Below are positions 46,251-55,312 of a stretch of 64,000 nt of DNA, one piece after another (position 1 is the first letter of the stretch; the number at the start of each line of letters is the position of its first letter). Position numbers and translations under genes: made by a program. Origin of the DNA: CAVTBX01 sp963733135 (GTDB taxonomy: Bacteria; Actinomycetota; Thermoleophilia; Gaiellales; Gaiellaceae); assembly GCA_963733135.1 (NCBI GenBank), contig CAVTBX010000007.1, forward strand, positions 310,001 through 374,000. Direction: 5' to 3'. The notes under the pieces are model-generated. The model saw only the letters and a program-made list of their open reading frames with translations. It did no database searches and was not told the DNA's origin.

Positions 46251-47684
46251 CTAGCCACGATTTCGGAGGATGCGGGCGACCCCACTGGCGACATTCCAGC
46301 GCGTCACGTAGGCCTTCCCGTCGTGGAGCTCGGTCGTCCAGAACCAGAAGTCTGAGCTCGGCCGGCTCACCGACGCCACGACCTTCGTCCGCTCGCCGTT
46401 CAGCCGCCGCACGAACAGCGTCGAGCCGCTCGGCTGATCGCGCGTCCAGAGGATGCGACTCCTCGTGATCGCGGGATTCCCGAGGAGCGCGATCCGGGAG
46501 GCGAAGAGACGGGTCTTCCGCCGGTCGGAGATGTCGTAGAGCATGACCCGCGACCCGCCCGATCCCTGAACGTGCCAGGCGACCCTGCCTGCCGCGATCG
46601 AGGGGCGGCCGATCTCGACGCCGTCCTTGCCGTGGGCCAATTCCCGCACCCGCCCGGTCTCGAGGTTTCGAAGGCGGAGCGAGTAGCGCTCGTGACCCGC
46701 ATGCTCGAGCTCGAGCGGCCTGCTCGCGTGGCCCTGGAACTTGCGATACGCGAGCCACGGCCACCGGAGCGCCGGCTTCTCGAGCCGGCCTGTGATGCGA
46801 GCGACCTCCTCGCCGGTTCGCCACCGGACGACCCGGATTCCATCTGCGTCCTCATACGCGAGCAACCGGGCCGTGAGCGACGGGGACTGAGCCTCGGGAT
46901 AGACCACCCTGGGGTCGCCTCCCTTCGGCAAGACCACGACTCTGACCCGGTTCGGCCCGCGCTGGGTGTACGCGAAGCCGGTAGCCGCGGCGGACGGATC
47001 CAGCTGGCTCCCACCTCCGAGCTCCATCGGCTCGGCTCCTGCGACCGGCGCAAGTGCGAGGAGGCACGCGCATGCGCCGAGCGCCACAGCGTTCGCGCGG
47101 AGAACGGTACGGCGGCGAGCCACGAGGCCCTCGGCGATGCGGACGGCATCTGCGCCCCGTCGTGCCGGGAGCAGCAGGACGAGCGTGCGCCCGACGCCGT
47201 AGAGGGCGAAGGCGGCCGCGCCGGCGAGGGGGCGGCCCAGCGCAAGCGCTGCCGCGCACGCTACCCAGAAGGTCGCGACCGGTTGATACGTCAGGATCCC
47301 GAGGCCGAGGCCGGCGCCGTAGCCCGTCGACCAGACGGGGAGCGGAAGCTCGTAGCGCCACCGGTCCGGAACCTGGCGCCGCGACTGCGGGATGGGGAAG
47401 CGGAGGATTCCGGCCTCCCTCAGGGCGCCGAGGATCGCGAGCACCGCAGCGACAATGAGGGCGGCCCCGCCGATGGCCGAGCCGACCAGTCCGAGGACGG
47501 CGCCCAGCGCTGCCGAGGTCGTGATCGCGCCCACGGCGAAGAGGGCGAGGGCGACGAGCTGACGTTTGCGGTTCCCGCACACGGCGGGAGTCACGGTCTC
47601 GACCATCGACAGCCCTCAGGGGCTCCAGGCGGCCGAGATGCCGGCGACGAGCGCGGCCGTGCAGACCGCAGCCTCGATCAGCAC
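46251..47684 (-). CDS. CcdA/MauF-like membrane domain fused to a beta-propeller; in-frame UGA at codon 23
   Basis: From GTG 47684 the frame reads a hydrophobic segment ending A-A-W-S-P, then TGA (47618-47616), then G-L-S-M-V-E-T and on without interruption to 46251. Residues about 1-215 hold six hydrophobic segments resembling the DsbD/CcdA/MauF thiol-transport fold; the rest is a secreted-side beta-propeller. The UGA occupies the position of the family's S-P-C cysteine. GTG 47684 overlaps the stop of the MauA-like gene (GTGCTGA), supporting this start. If UGA is a true stop, translation must begin at ATG 47606. Selenocysteine, a mutation or a sequencing error are all possible. Confidence 0.7.
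47568..47618 (-). promoter_or_regulatory. UGA codon and SECIS-like hairpin
   Basis: After UGA (47618-47616), TCCCGC (47589-47584) and GCGGGA (47578-47573) pair around the loop CGTGT; three more pairs form below a 2x2 internal loop. The loop begins 32 nt after UGA and has G as its second base. Both facts fit the general bacterial SECIS pattern as I recall it (loop about 16-37 nt downstream, G within its first two positions). Confidence 0.45.
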
Positions 47685-48283
47685 GGCAGGCCCGTGTCGT
47701 AGTACATGACGCAGTACACGTTGCGAGGCGCGTAGCAGTACCCGCGGAGCGACGCGTCCCCGTTGATGCGCGTTCGGCTCCTCGAGCAGCAGTCGACGAG
47801 CTTCCGGATCTGGTTGTTGCAGCAGCGGTACCAGGCGCCCTGGATGCGTGCGTCCCTGAGCCCGAAGCGCTCCTCGACCCACTCATTGCAGATCCTCGTG
47901 CGCGGCGCCTTGGGCAGCGGGCGTCCGTCGGGCCCGAGGCGGCGCTTTCCGTTCCGGTCGATCGGATAGCCGTTCCTGTTGACGACACGTCCGAGGTTGT
48001 CGACCGGCTTGCCGTCACTGGGACGAAGCGGGTAACCCTCGTTGTCGATGCGCGGAAGCCGGTGCGGGCTCGGGCAGGAGCCGGTCGTGTAGATGTGCCC
48101 ACAGAAGTGGTAGGCGGACGCCTCCTCCGTCTTCACGGCGGCCGCGACGGCGCTGCCGCCCACGAGCCCCAGGACAGCCGCGCCGAGCCGGCCGAGGAAC
48201 GACTTGCGAGTCATCCCGGCTGCGAGCCCGGTCGCGAGCGACTCCCCCCGCCCGGTCACGAGGTCAGACCGCCGCACGAACAC
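47678..48283 (-). CDS. MauA-like cysteine-rich exported protein (methylamine dehydrogenase light-chain relative)
   Basis: A 201-residue protein. A long N-terminus with R-K-S-F-L-G-R-L-G-A-A-V-L-G (26-39) resembles the long Tat signal of MauA, though with R-K instead of R-R. The mature part has ten cysteines (61, 70, 132, 154, 155, 165, 166, 183, 191, 201), enough for five disulfides; MauA has six. C-G-H-I-Y-T-T-G-S-C-P and the paired C-C positions resemble MauA. The second TTQ tryptophan is not evident (N-V-Y-C where MauA has I-I-W-C), so it may not carry the quinone. Residues 80-126 are Gly/Pro/Asp-rich. Start GTG 48283, overlapping the MauED-like gene by 20 nt. Confidence 0.65.
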   Translation of the reverse strand: MFVRRSDLVTGRGESLATGLAAGMTRKSFLGRLGAAVLGLVGGSAVAAAVKTEEASAYHFCGHIYTTGSCPSPHRLPRIDNEGYPLRPSDGKPVDNLGRVVNRNGYPIDRNGKRRLGPDGRPLPKAPRTRICNEWVEERFGLRDARIQGAWYRCCNNQIRKLVDCCSRSRTRINGDASLRGYCYAPRNVYCVMYYDTGLPC

Positions 48284-49142
48284 TCCGGGCCAGGCCGAGG
48301 CTCACGAGCCCCTCGAGCTGCTCCAGCGAGTTGACGAGGCCCTTGGCCGCGACCACGCCATCCACGAGGTGCACGGCGAACGGGCTGCCGGGCACGTTCC
48401 AGCGGCGGAAGGTGTCGGGCTTCTCGCCCTCGTCGACGACCACGACGGAGACGCCGTCCCGGCCGAGGGCCTGCACACCGGGAAGGAGCTCGTGGCAGAT
48501 CCGACAGGTCGGCGACACGAACGCGACGAGCTCCGAGCCGCGGCCGCGCAGGGCCTCGAGCCCGGGCGCCGGGGCGCCGAGGTCAGGGCCCTCGCCTTCG
48601 AGCTCGAGCGCGCCCTGGGCCGGGCCGATCCGGAGCGTGAGGACACCTACCTGGCGGTAGAGCGCAAGCACGAGGGCGCCCAGTGCGACCACGGCGAGCC
48701 CGAGGACGACGACGGCCCCGAGAAGAGCATCCTCCCGTGCCACCTCGGGGGCGCCGAACGCCGTCATGCCGGCCGCGAGCCCGGCAAGCCCGGCGAACAA
48801 CGTCGCCCGAGCGAGCAAGAAGCCGGTCGAGCGCTCCGCGGCGCCGAAGCACCCGCAGCGCAGGCGTTCGACTCCCGCGGCGCGAACGCGCGCGACAGCG
48901 GCGACGAAGACGAGCGCGAGCACGAGTGCGGCGAAGGACACCGGCAGCGGAGCCACGCCCACGAGGAGAAGAACGCCCAGGACGGCCTCGGAGACCACTA
49001 GCGCGATCGCGGCCGGGCGGGAGAGACCCGCCGGCACGCCGTAGCCGTGGACGATCTCCGGCAGATCCGAACGCGAACGCGCCTTGCCCGCTGCAGCAGC
49101 GAGCAAGACAAGCCCGACCCCCAGGCGGAGCGCGGCGTCCAC
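48264..49142 (-). CDS. MauE-like (DoxX) membrane domain fused to MauD-like thioredoxin domain
   Basis: A 292-residue fusion. Residues about 1-130 are a four-helix MauE/DoxX domain with C-G-C-F-G at 96-100. After one more helix (about 140-160) comes a thioredoxin-like domain with C-R-I-C at 213-216. In methylamine dehydrogenase operons MauE and MauD are needed to form the light chain's disulfides, so this fusion probably oxidises or isomerises the disulfides of the MauA-like protein next to it. First gene of the cluster; TAATCT lies 6 nt before GTG 49142. Confidence 0.8.
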   Translation of the reverse strand: MDAALRLGVGLVLLAAAAGKARSRSDLPEIVHGYGVPAGLSRPAAIALVVSEAVLGVLLLVGVAPLPVSFAALVLALVFVAAVARVRAAGVERLRCGCFGAAERSTGFLLARATLFAGLAGLAAGMTAFGAPEVAREDALLGAVVVLGLAVVALGALVLALYRQVGVLTLRIGPAQGALELEGEGPDLGAPAPGLEALRGRGSELVAFVSPTCRICHELLPGVQALGRDGVSVVVVDEGEKPDTFRRWNVPGSPFAVHLVDGVVAAKGLVNSLEQLEGLVSLGLARSVRAAV

Positions 49143-49148
49143 CGCAAG

Positions 49149-49154
49149 AGATTA
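49149..49154 (-). promoter_or_regulatory. -10-like box of the Mau-like cluster, leaderless type
   Basis: TAATCT, then 6 nt, then the GTG at 49142. Confidence 0.5.
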
Positions 49155-49194
49155 CCGCGTGCCTCGGCGGTATCCGGCGGAGGCGGAAGAATCC

Positions 49195-51942
49195 TTACTC
49201 GTCGACCTGGGAGTGGAGCTCGGCGCTCTCGAGGAGTCGCAGGAAGGCCTCCACGACGCGCGGATCGAACTGCGTGCCAGCGCTCTCGCGGAGGCGGCGC
49301 ACGGCCTCGTCGACCGGCAGGCGCGAGCGGTATGGCCGGTCGGTCGTCATCGCGTGAAACGCATCGCAGACGAGGATGATCCGGGACTCGATCGGGATCC
49401 CCTCGCCTTTCCGACCATCGGGATACCCCTCTCCGTCGAAACGCTCGTGGCAGTGGCGGACGATCGGCCGAACGTCGGCGAGCCGGAGGATCGGAGCGAG
49501 GATCCGCTCACCCAACTCCGGGTGGAGCTGCATCACGCCTCGCTCCTCGTCCGTCAACGGGCCGGGCTTCAGGAGAATCTCGGACGGGATGCCGATCTTC
49601 CCGATGTCGTGGAAGAGCGCGCCGAGCTCGAGACGCTTCAGCCCGGCGGGGTCGAGCCCGAGCTCGGCACCGAGACGAAGGGCCAGGTCGGTGATCGCGC
49701 GTGCGTGCGACGACGTGTACTCGTCCCGCGCCTCGAGAGCGTTGGCGAGCGCCTCGACGGTCGAGAGGAACGTCTCCTCGAGGTTCTGGTACGCGGTCGC
49801 ATTCAGGATCGCGAGCCGCGCCTGGTGGGCGATGCCGTCGAGGAGGCGCATCGTCCGCTCCGAGAGGCGCGTCTTGCGCGGATCGTCGAGGACGGCGACG
49901 AGCAGGCCCTTGCGGCTCGCGTCGAGCGGGATGGGGGCGAGCGCGAAGCGGCGCCCGTCATCCTCGGTTGGCACGCCGATCCCGGACAGGTCTGAGGGCT
50001 GGAGCGTGAACGGCCGCTCACGGCGGACGAAGCCCGAGATGCTGTCGGCCGTGATTCGCAGCCGCCGCACCTCGTCGGCCCCATTCTTGTCGTAGCCCCG
50101 AAACGCTCGCGGAACGAAGTCGCCGCCGGTGGTCTCCTGCATCCACACGGAGGCGCGGGACGACCCGAGGATCTTCATCGTGTGGCCGGCGAGACGGTCG
50201 AGGACGGCGTCGAGGCCTTCGGCCTGGGCGAGCTCACGCGAGAGCTGGAGGAGCGCATTCGCGATCTCAGCGCTCTCCTTCGCGCTCTCGGCTTCGAGCC
50301 GTTGCGCCTCGTAGAGGCGCGCGTTTTCGAGCGCGACCGACGCCTGACCCGCCAGCACCTCCAGGAGGCGCAGGTCGTCCTCGTCGAACTGGGCGACCCC
50401 GAGCTTCGAGAGGACGACTACGCCGATGACGCGGGCGCCGTAGCGAAGCGGCACGGCGACCATCGACTCCTCGATGTCGTCCGTTCCCGGGATCGTGACC
50501 GCAAACTCGCAGTCGAGCGCATTCCGGATGAGCAGAGACTGGCCGGTCACCGCCACGCGGCCCGTGATGCCCTCCCCCATCTTGCACCGGAGCGCCTCGG
50601 CGGAATCCTCACCGTAGTCGTCCATGTCGTCGCGAAACGCAACCGGGAGCAGGTCGTCGGCGCCCTCGCGCACGTAGACGCGGCAGGCGTGGTAGTCGAG
50701 CAGCCCGCGCAGCTCGTTGACGATGACCTCTCCGATCCTGGTCACGTCGTTCAGCCGGTTGAGCTTCCCGGCAAGGCTCTGGAGGAGCTTCAGGTGGGCG
50801 ATCGAGCGGATGTCACGGCCCGACCGCAGCGCAAGGTCGGGGCGTCCCTCCATGAGGCCGGAGAAGGCGACGACCTGATCCTTGCCCTGCGACTTCGCGG
50901 TCATCATTGCCGTCTCGGCGCACGCGACGAGCTCGCGCGGGTTCGACGCGTCGCCGGGGCCCTCGGCGACGCCGGCGGAGACCGTGATCCGCCCGGCGCC
51001 TTCGAGCTCGGTGTCGGCAAGCCGCTCGGCGACGCGGCGGGCGAGCTGCTCTCCCGAGGCCGCGTCGGAGGACGGCATCACGACCGCGAGCTCCTCGCCT
51101 CCGATCCGGCAGACGACATCCGAGCCGCGAACAGACGAGCACAGGATCTCGGCGAGCGCGACGAGGATCCCATCTCCCGTGCCGTGGCCGTGTACGTCGT
51201 TGACCTTCTTGAAGTCGTCGATGTCGAGCATGAGGATCGTGACCGAGTCGTGCATGCGGCTCGCTCGGGTCAGCTCGGCCCGGACGCGATCGTGGAAGAA
51301 CCGGTGGTTCCAGAGGCCGGTGAGCGAGTCCGTCTGCGCCTGCTGCTCGAGCTGCGCGCGGATCTCGGCGTTGTCGAGCGCGAGCGCCACCGCGTCCCCG
51401 CAGCGCCCGACCAGCTCGAACTCCTCGTCGGTGAAGCGGGCGCCCTCGCCGAGGCGGTGGACGTTCAGGCATCCCTTCACCTGGCCGCGTGCGATGAGCG
51501 GCACGGCGATCATCGCCTCCGCCTCGTCGGCAGGAGTTCCGGGGACGACATACACGCGAGGGTCGAGGTGCGCATCGTTCACGAGCAGCGCCTTGCGATG
51601 CTCGACCGCCCAGCCCGTGATGCCCTCTCCGACCGCGAGCGGCGCCTCCATGATCTCGGCCGCCCAGCGGTCGCGCGAGAGCTCAGGCACGAGCCAGCAG
51701 TCGGCCTCGTCGATCCGGTACACCGTCAGGGTGTCGCACGGAACAAGGTCAGAGACCGCGTCGAAGATGACGTCGAGGAGATCGTCGAGGCCCTGCTCGG
51801 CAAGGAGGTCGTGGAAGACGTCGGCGAGCCTCAGGTATGGAGACGCTGCTGTGTCCTCGGCCGGGCGAAGCCTCTGGGGTGCACGGCGAGGCCCGGTGCC
51901 TGGGAACCGGAGCAGGCGGGCCGTGCGGCCCGGCTGGGTCAT
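49195..51942 (-). CDS. GAF-GGDEF-GAF-GAF-HD-GYP cyclic-di-GMP signalling protein
   Basis: A 915-residue cytoplasmic protein. An N-terminal GAF domain is followed by a GGDEF domain (G-G-E-E-L at 281-285, an active-type signature), two more GAF-like domains, and a C-terminal HD-GYP domain (H-D-I-G-K-I-G, D-G-E-G-Y-P-D-G). It could both make and break c-di-GMP under small-molecule control. ATG 51942 has GGAGGA 6 nt upstream; ATG 51957 is possible but its codon is part of that Shine-Dalgarno. Confidence 0.9.
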   Translation of the reverse strand: MTQPGRTARLLRFPGTGPRRAPQRLRPAEDTAASPYLRLADVFHDLLAEQGLDDLLDVIFDAVSDLVPCDTLTVYRIDEADCWLVPELSRDRWAAEIMEAPLAVGEGITGWAVEHRKALLVNDAHLDPRVYVVPGTPADEAEAMIAVPLIARGQVKGCLNVHRLGEGARFTDEEFELVGRCGDAVALALDNAEIRAQLEQQAQTDSLTGLWNHRFFHDRVRAELTRASRMHDSVTILMLDIDDFKKVNDVHGHGTGDGILVALAEILCSSVRGSDVVCRIGGEELAVVMPSSDAASGEQLARRVAERLADTELEGAGRITVSAGVAEGPGDASNPRELVACAETAMMTAKSQGKDQVVAFSGLMEGRPDLALRSGRDIRSIAHLKLLQSLAGKLNRLNDVTRIGEVIVNELRGLLDYHACRVYVREGADDLLPVAFRDDMDDYGEDSAEALRCKMGEGITGRVAVTGQSLLIRNALDCEFAVTIPGTDDIEESMVAVPLRYGARVIGVVVLSKLGVAQFDEDDLRLLEVLAGQASVALENARLYEAQRLEAESAKESAEIANALLQLSRELAQAEGLDAVLDRLAGHTMKILGSSRASVWMQETTGGDFVPRAFRGYDKNGADEVRRLRITADSISGFVRRERPFTLQPSDLSGIGVPTEDDGRRFALAPIPLDASRKGLLVAVLDDPRKTRLSERTMRLLDGIAHQARLAILNATAYQNLEETFLSTVEALANALEARDEYTSSHARAITDLALRLGAELGLDPAGLKRLELGALFHDIGKIGIPSEILLKPGPLTDEERGVMQLHPELGERILAPILRLADVRPIVRHCHERFDGEGYPDGRKGEGIPIESRIILVCDAFHAMTTDRPYRSRLPVDEAVRRLRESAGTQFDPRVVEAFLRLLESAELHSQVDE

Positions 51943-52046
51943 GGCGGAGTCCTCCATACAGTGCGCGCTAGTGGGAGCATCGTGAGGACGACGACCCCTC
52001 TGAATAGCTACGCCGGGGGAGACGCACGGGGGAGCCAGGGCCGGCA

Positions 52047-53702
52047 GTGAGCGATTCCTACACTCGCCAGCCGGCCGATCCGACGAACGAGGCAATCGCG
52101 GAGCGCCTCGAGGCCTTCGCCGGGCTTCTCGAGCTTTCCGGGGCGAGTTCGTACTCGGCCAGGGCCTACCGGCGCGCGGCAGACCTGGCGCGGAACATCG
52201 ATGCCTCGCTGGCAGACCTCATCCGATCGGGACGGGCACGCGAGCTGCGCGGGATCGGGCCGGGCATCGAAGCTCGGCTCAGGGAGCTCGTGGAAACCGG
52301 GCGCATCGCGGAGCTCGACGAGCTCGAGCGCGAGGTCTCCCCCGCCCTCGTCGGCGTCGGCCGCCTGCTCGGCGTCGGAGCGGAGCGGATGACGGCGATC
52401 GGGAGAACGCTTGGAGTCCGTACTCTCGACGAGCTTCGGGAGGCAGCGCGACAGGGCCGGCTCGCAACCGTGCCCGGAATCGGCCCTAAGACCGAGGCTC
52501 GGCTTCGGGACGCGCTCGAGCGGCCAACCGATCCGGGGCCGCCCCGGCCGCTGCTCCTGAACCGGAGCCGCCCGCTGGTCGAGGAGATCGCGACGGCGCT
52601 CGGGGGCGAGCCCGCCGGCGACCCACGCAGATGGCGCGACGCATCGGAACGGTTGGCCGTCGTCGTCGGCGCAGAGGATCCGAGGCCTGTGCTGGCGGGC
52701 TTCGAGGAGCTGCCGCAGATCGTGGCCGTCGTCGCGCGCGCCGAGCGACGCGCGACGGGAATCACGGTGGACGGAATACCGGTGGAGCTCGTCGTCGCCG
52801 AGCCGGCCCGCGTTGGTACCGAACTCGTGCGTGCGACGGGCTCCCTCGAGTACGTCGCTGCACTCGGGCCGCTCCCCGACGCCCCGGACGAGAAGGGCGT
52901 CTACCGAGAGCTCGGCCTGCCGTTCTGCCCGCCCGAGCTCCGCGAAGCGCCGCACCGGGACAAGCCGCCGTCGCTCCTCGAGCTCTCGGAGGTCCGCGGG
53001 GACCTCCACTGCCACACGACCTGGTCGGACGGCAGGGCGAGCGTCGGCGAGATGGCGAGGGCGGCACGGGACCGCGGCTACGAGTACCTGGCGATCTGCG
53101 ACCACACCCCGAGCGTCCGCGTGGTGCCAGGGCTCGACGCCGACGCCGTCCGGCGCCAGGCGGAGGAGATCGCCGGGGCCAACGAAGAGCTCGCGCCGTT
53201 CCGCGTACTCCGCGGCATCGAGTGCGACATCCTTCCGGACGGGTCTCTCGACCTCCCCGACGACGTGCTGGCCGAGCTCGACTGGGTGCAGGCGAGCCTT
53301 CACGCCGGGCAGCGGCGAGCTGCGCGAGAGCTGACGGCGCAGGTCACCGAGGCGATGCGCCATCCGGCGGTGTCGTGCCTCAGCCATCCGACTGGACGCC
53401 TGATCCGCCGCCGGCCGCCGAACGCGCTCGATCTCGACCGCGTTTTCGAGGTCGCGCTCGAGACGGGCGTCGCGCTCGAGGTGAACGGCCTCCCGGACCG
53501 GCTCGACCTCTCGGGCGAGAACGTTCGCCGGGCGCGTGACGCCGGCGTGGCGATCACGGTCTCGACCGACGCGCACTCGGTCCGCGGCCTTGAGAACATG
53601 CAGTTAGCGGTGGCCACCGCCCGGCGGGGCTGGCTGATCGCGGCGGATGTCCTCAACGTGCGTCCGCTCGCGGAGGTGCTCAGCCGGCGAGCCCGCGGCT
53701 AG
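52047..53702 (+). CDS. PolX-like protein with degenerate polymerase site and intact PHP domain
   Basis: A 551-residue protein with PolX architecture: helix-hairpin-helix N-terminal domain (R-G-I-G-P-G-I at 68-74, V-P-G-I-G-P-K at 142-148), a palm region, and a C-terminal PHP nuclease domain (D-L-H-C-H-T-T-W-S-D-G at 319-329). In the palm the canonical G-S-x-R-R...D-I-D is replaced by G-D-P-R-R-W...S-E-R-L-A-V-V-V, and the third acidic site reads V-E-L. Polymerase activity is therefore doubtful, while the PHP nuclease should work. GTG start. Confidence 0.88.
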   Translation: MSDSYTRQPADPTNEAIAERLEAFAGLLELSGASSYSARAYRRAADLARNIDASLADLIRSGRARELRGIGPGIEARLRELVETGRIAELDELEREVSPALVGVGRLLGVGAERMTAIGRTLGVRTLDELREAARQGRLATVPGIGPKTEARLRDALERPTDPGPPRPLLLNRSRPLVEEIATALGGEPAGDPRRWRDASERLAVVVGAEDPRPVLAGFEELPQIVAVVARAERRATGITVDGIPVELVVAEPARVGTELVRATGSLEYVAALGPLPDAPDEKGVYRELGLPFCPPELREAPHRDKPPSLLELSEVRGDLHCHTTWSDGRASVGEMARAARDRGYEYLAICDHTPSVRVVPGLDADAVRRQAEEIAGANEELAPFRVLRGIECDILPDGSLDLPDDVLAELDWVQASLHAGQRRAARELTAQVTEAMRHPAVSCLSHPTGRLIRRRPPNALDLDRVFEVALETGVALEVNGLPDRLDLSGENVRRARDAGVAITVSTDAHSVRGLENMQLAVATARRGWLIAADVLNVRPLAEVLSRRARG

Positions 53703-53713
53703 TCGCGGCAGCC

Positions 53714-54730
53714 CTAGACCGTGAGGTGAGACTCGATGCCGAGCAGCGTTCGGGCTCCGCCGGCCGACTTCGCGCGGTACGCGGCGATGTCCGCGGAGCG
53801 GTAGAAGTCGTAGGGCGTCGCGTGCGTCTCGAGCGAGCGGGCAATGCCTCCTGAGAAGCTGCACTGGCCGCGCCCGAGCTCGGCGAGCCGCTCCTGCGCC
53901 CGCTCGGCCACGACCAATGCGTCCTCGGGGGCCGAGCCCGAGAGGATGACCGCGAACTCGTCGCCGCCGAGCCGGCAGACGATGTCCGTCGTGCGGGTCG
54001 ACGTCGTGAGCGCGTGCGCGAGCGCCTGAAGCGCCTGGTCGCCCGCGGTGTGACCGCCGAGGTCGTTGATCCGCTTCAGCCCGTCGAGGTCGATGACGAG
54101 CAGGCTGAGGTCCTCCCCGGTCCTTCGGGCGCGCGCGACGGCGACCTCGAGGTGCTCCTCGAAGAGCCTGCGGTTGTAGAGGCCGGTCAGCCGGTCTCGC
54201 GCCGCAAGCTCTTCGACCTCGGCGTAGAGACGCGCGTTTCGAAGCGCGGTCGCGAAGACGTCGCAGATCGCCCGGCAGAAGTCGACGTCGAAGGCGTCGA
54301 ACTCGCGGTCGCGGACGTCGATGACCTCCATGAGGCCGATCGTCTCGCCGCGCGCCACGAGTGGAAGCATGAGCAGGCTCGCGTGCCCGCGCCGGACGAG
54401 CAGGTCGCGCTCGGCGGGATCAGCTTCAGGGTCGGAGACGCGCACCTGGACGGACTGCTGCGTCTCGAGCACGTGACGGGTCAGCGGGTACTGCGCGAGC
54501 GGATAGACGGCGCCCCCGGCGACCGTGATCTCATCCTGGCCGTCCAGGTACTCGACCAGCATCACGAGCGCGTCGTCGTCGCGCTCGAGGCAGGAGATCT
54601 CGGCCGCCGTCGCGCCCGTGAGCTCCGCGGCGCGCTCGGAGAACTCCCGCAGGACCTCGTCGAGGTCGAGCGTCGAGGAAAGCCGGTGCGACAGGTCCAG
54701 CAAGGCTTGCAATCGGTTCGCGGGGGCCAC
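53714..54730 (-). CDS. GAF-GGDEF diguanylate cyclase
   Basis: A 338-residue protein with an N-terminal GAF domain (about 8-168) and a GGDEF domain with an intact G-G-D-E-F at 255-259. It should synthesise c-di-GMP in response to a ligand. No inhibitory R-x-x-D site is seen just before the motif (T-D-I-V-C-R-L). Confidence 0.92.
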   Translation of the reverse strand: MAPANRLQALLDLSHRLSSTLDLDEVLREFSERAAELTGATAAEISCLERDDDALVMLVEYLDGQDEITVAGGAVYPLAQYPLTRHVLETQQSVQVRVSDPEADPAERDLLVRRGHASLLMLPLVARGETIGLMEVIDVRDREFDAFDVDFCRAICDVFATALRNARLYAEVEELAARDRLTGLYNRRLFEEHLEVAVARARRTGEDLSLLVIDLDGLKRINDLGGHTAGDQALQALAHALTTSTRTTDIVCRLGGDEFAVILSGSAPEDALVVAERAQERLAELGRGQCSFSGGIARSLETHATPYDFYRSADIAAYRAKSAGGARTLLGIESHLTV

Positions 54731-54833
54731 GGGACCTACATCGGCCCCGACCGAGGCGTTCTTGACCGCGCCGACGGGTGAATCTCATCCGGGATGGGTG
54801 GTGATGCGCACGGGACGCATGCTCGGGCGCACC

Positions 54834-55310
54834 TCAGCCCGAGAGCGCCGCAACCACGTGCTCTTGGAGCCAGCTGAGGTAGGCGTAGAGCGCACGCTCC
54901 TCCGCTCGGGGGTCGCGCGGATCGATCGGCTCAGCCAGGTCCTCTTCACTCACATCGAGTCGCGTCCCGAGATAGAGACGGAGATCGTTCAAGGCGCGAA
55001 GCCAGGCGTCGAGCTCTTCGGCCGAGACACGGTCGTGTTCGAGCGACTCGGCGAACGTCCGAAGCGCCGCGCGGCGCCCGCTCGTGAGCTCGCCTTCGGT
55101 GAGGCGCGCGTACTCGGCTTGTGCCTCTGCGTCGCCGTCCTCCGTGTATGCGGGCGGGAAGAGCCGCCGGAGAGACGGGTCGGTCGGCTCGTCGTCGAGC
55201 AGTCGCTCGAGCGCGACGGGCAGTGTCCGAAGGACCGCGCGTTCGCGACGACCGATCGAGATCCGGAAGTCGCCGGCCGGCGTGCGCTCGATGGGCGACC
55301 TGAGGAACAC
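54834..55310 (-). CDS. DUF2017 family protein
   Basis: A 158-residue protein with the DUF2017 pattern R-R-E-R-A-V-L-R-T-L-P, L-R-R-L-F-P-P-A-Y and L-N-D-L-R-L-Y-L-G-T-R-L. The family is found mainly in Actinobacteria directly after clpS, as here; its role is unknown but may relate to ClpS-Clp proteolysis. GTG 55310 or a CTG 55316 (CTGA overlap with clpS) are possible starts. Confidence 0.85.
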   Translation of the reverse strand: MFLRSPIERTPAGDFRISIGRRERAVLRTLPVALERLLDDEPTDPSLRRLFPPAYTEDGDAEAQAEYARLTEGELTSGRRAALRTFAESLEHDRVSAEELDAWLRALNDLRLYLGTRLDVSEEDLAEPIDPRDPRAEERALYAYLSWLQEHVVAALSG

Positions 55311-55312
55311 GT

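Noticed and set aside
47616..47882. 88-codon frame ending at the UGA of the Mau-like membrane gene
   Set aside because: Its first two thirds are a shadow of the MauA-like gene; only its last 22 codons are meaningful, as the N-terminus of the membrane/propeller protein.
50182..52050. 622-codon plus-strand frame
   Set aside because: Antisense shadow of the GAF-GGDEF-HD-GYP gene.
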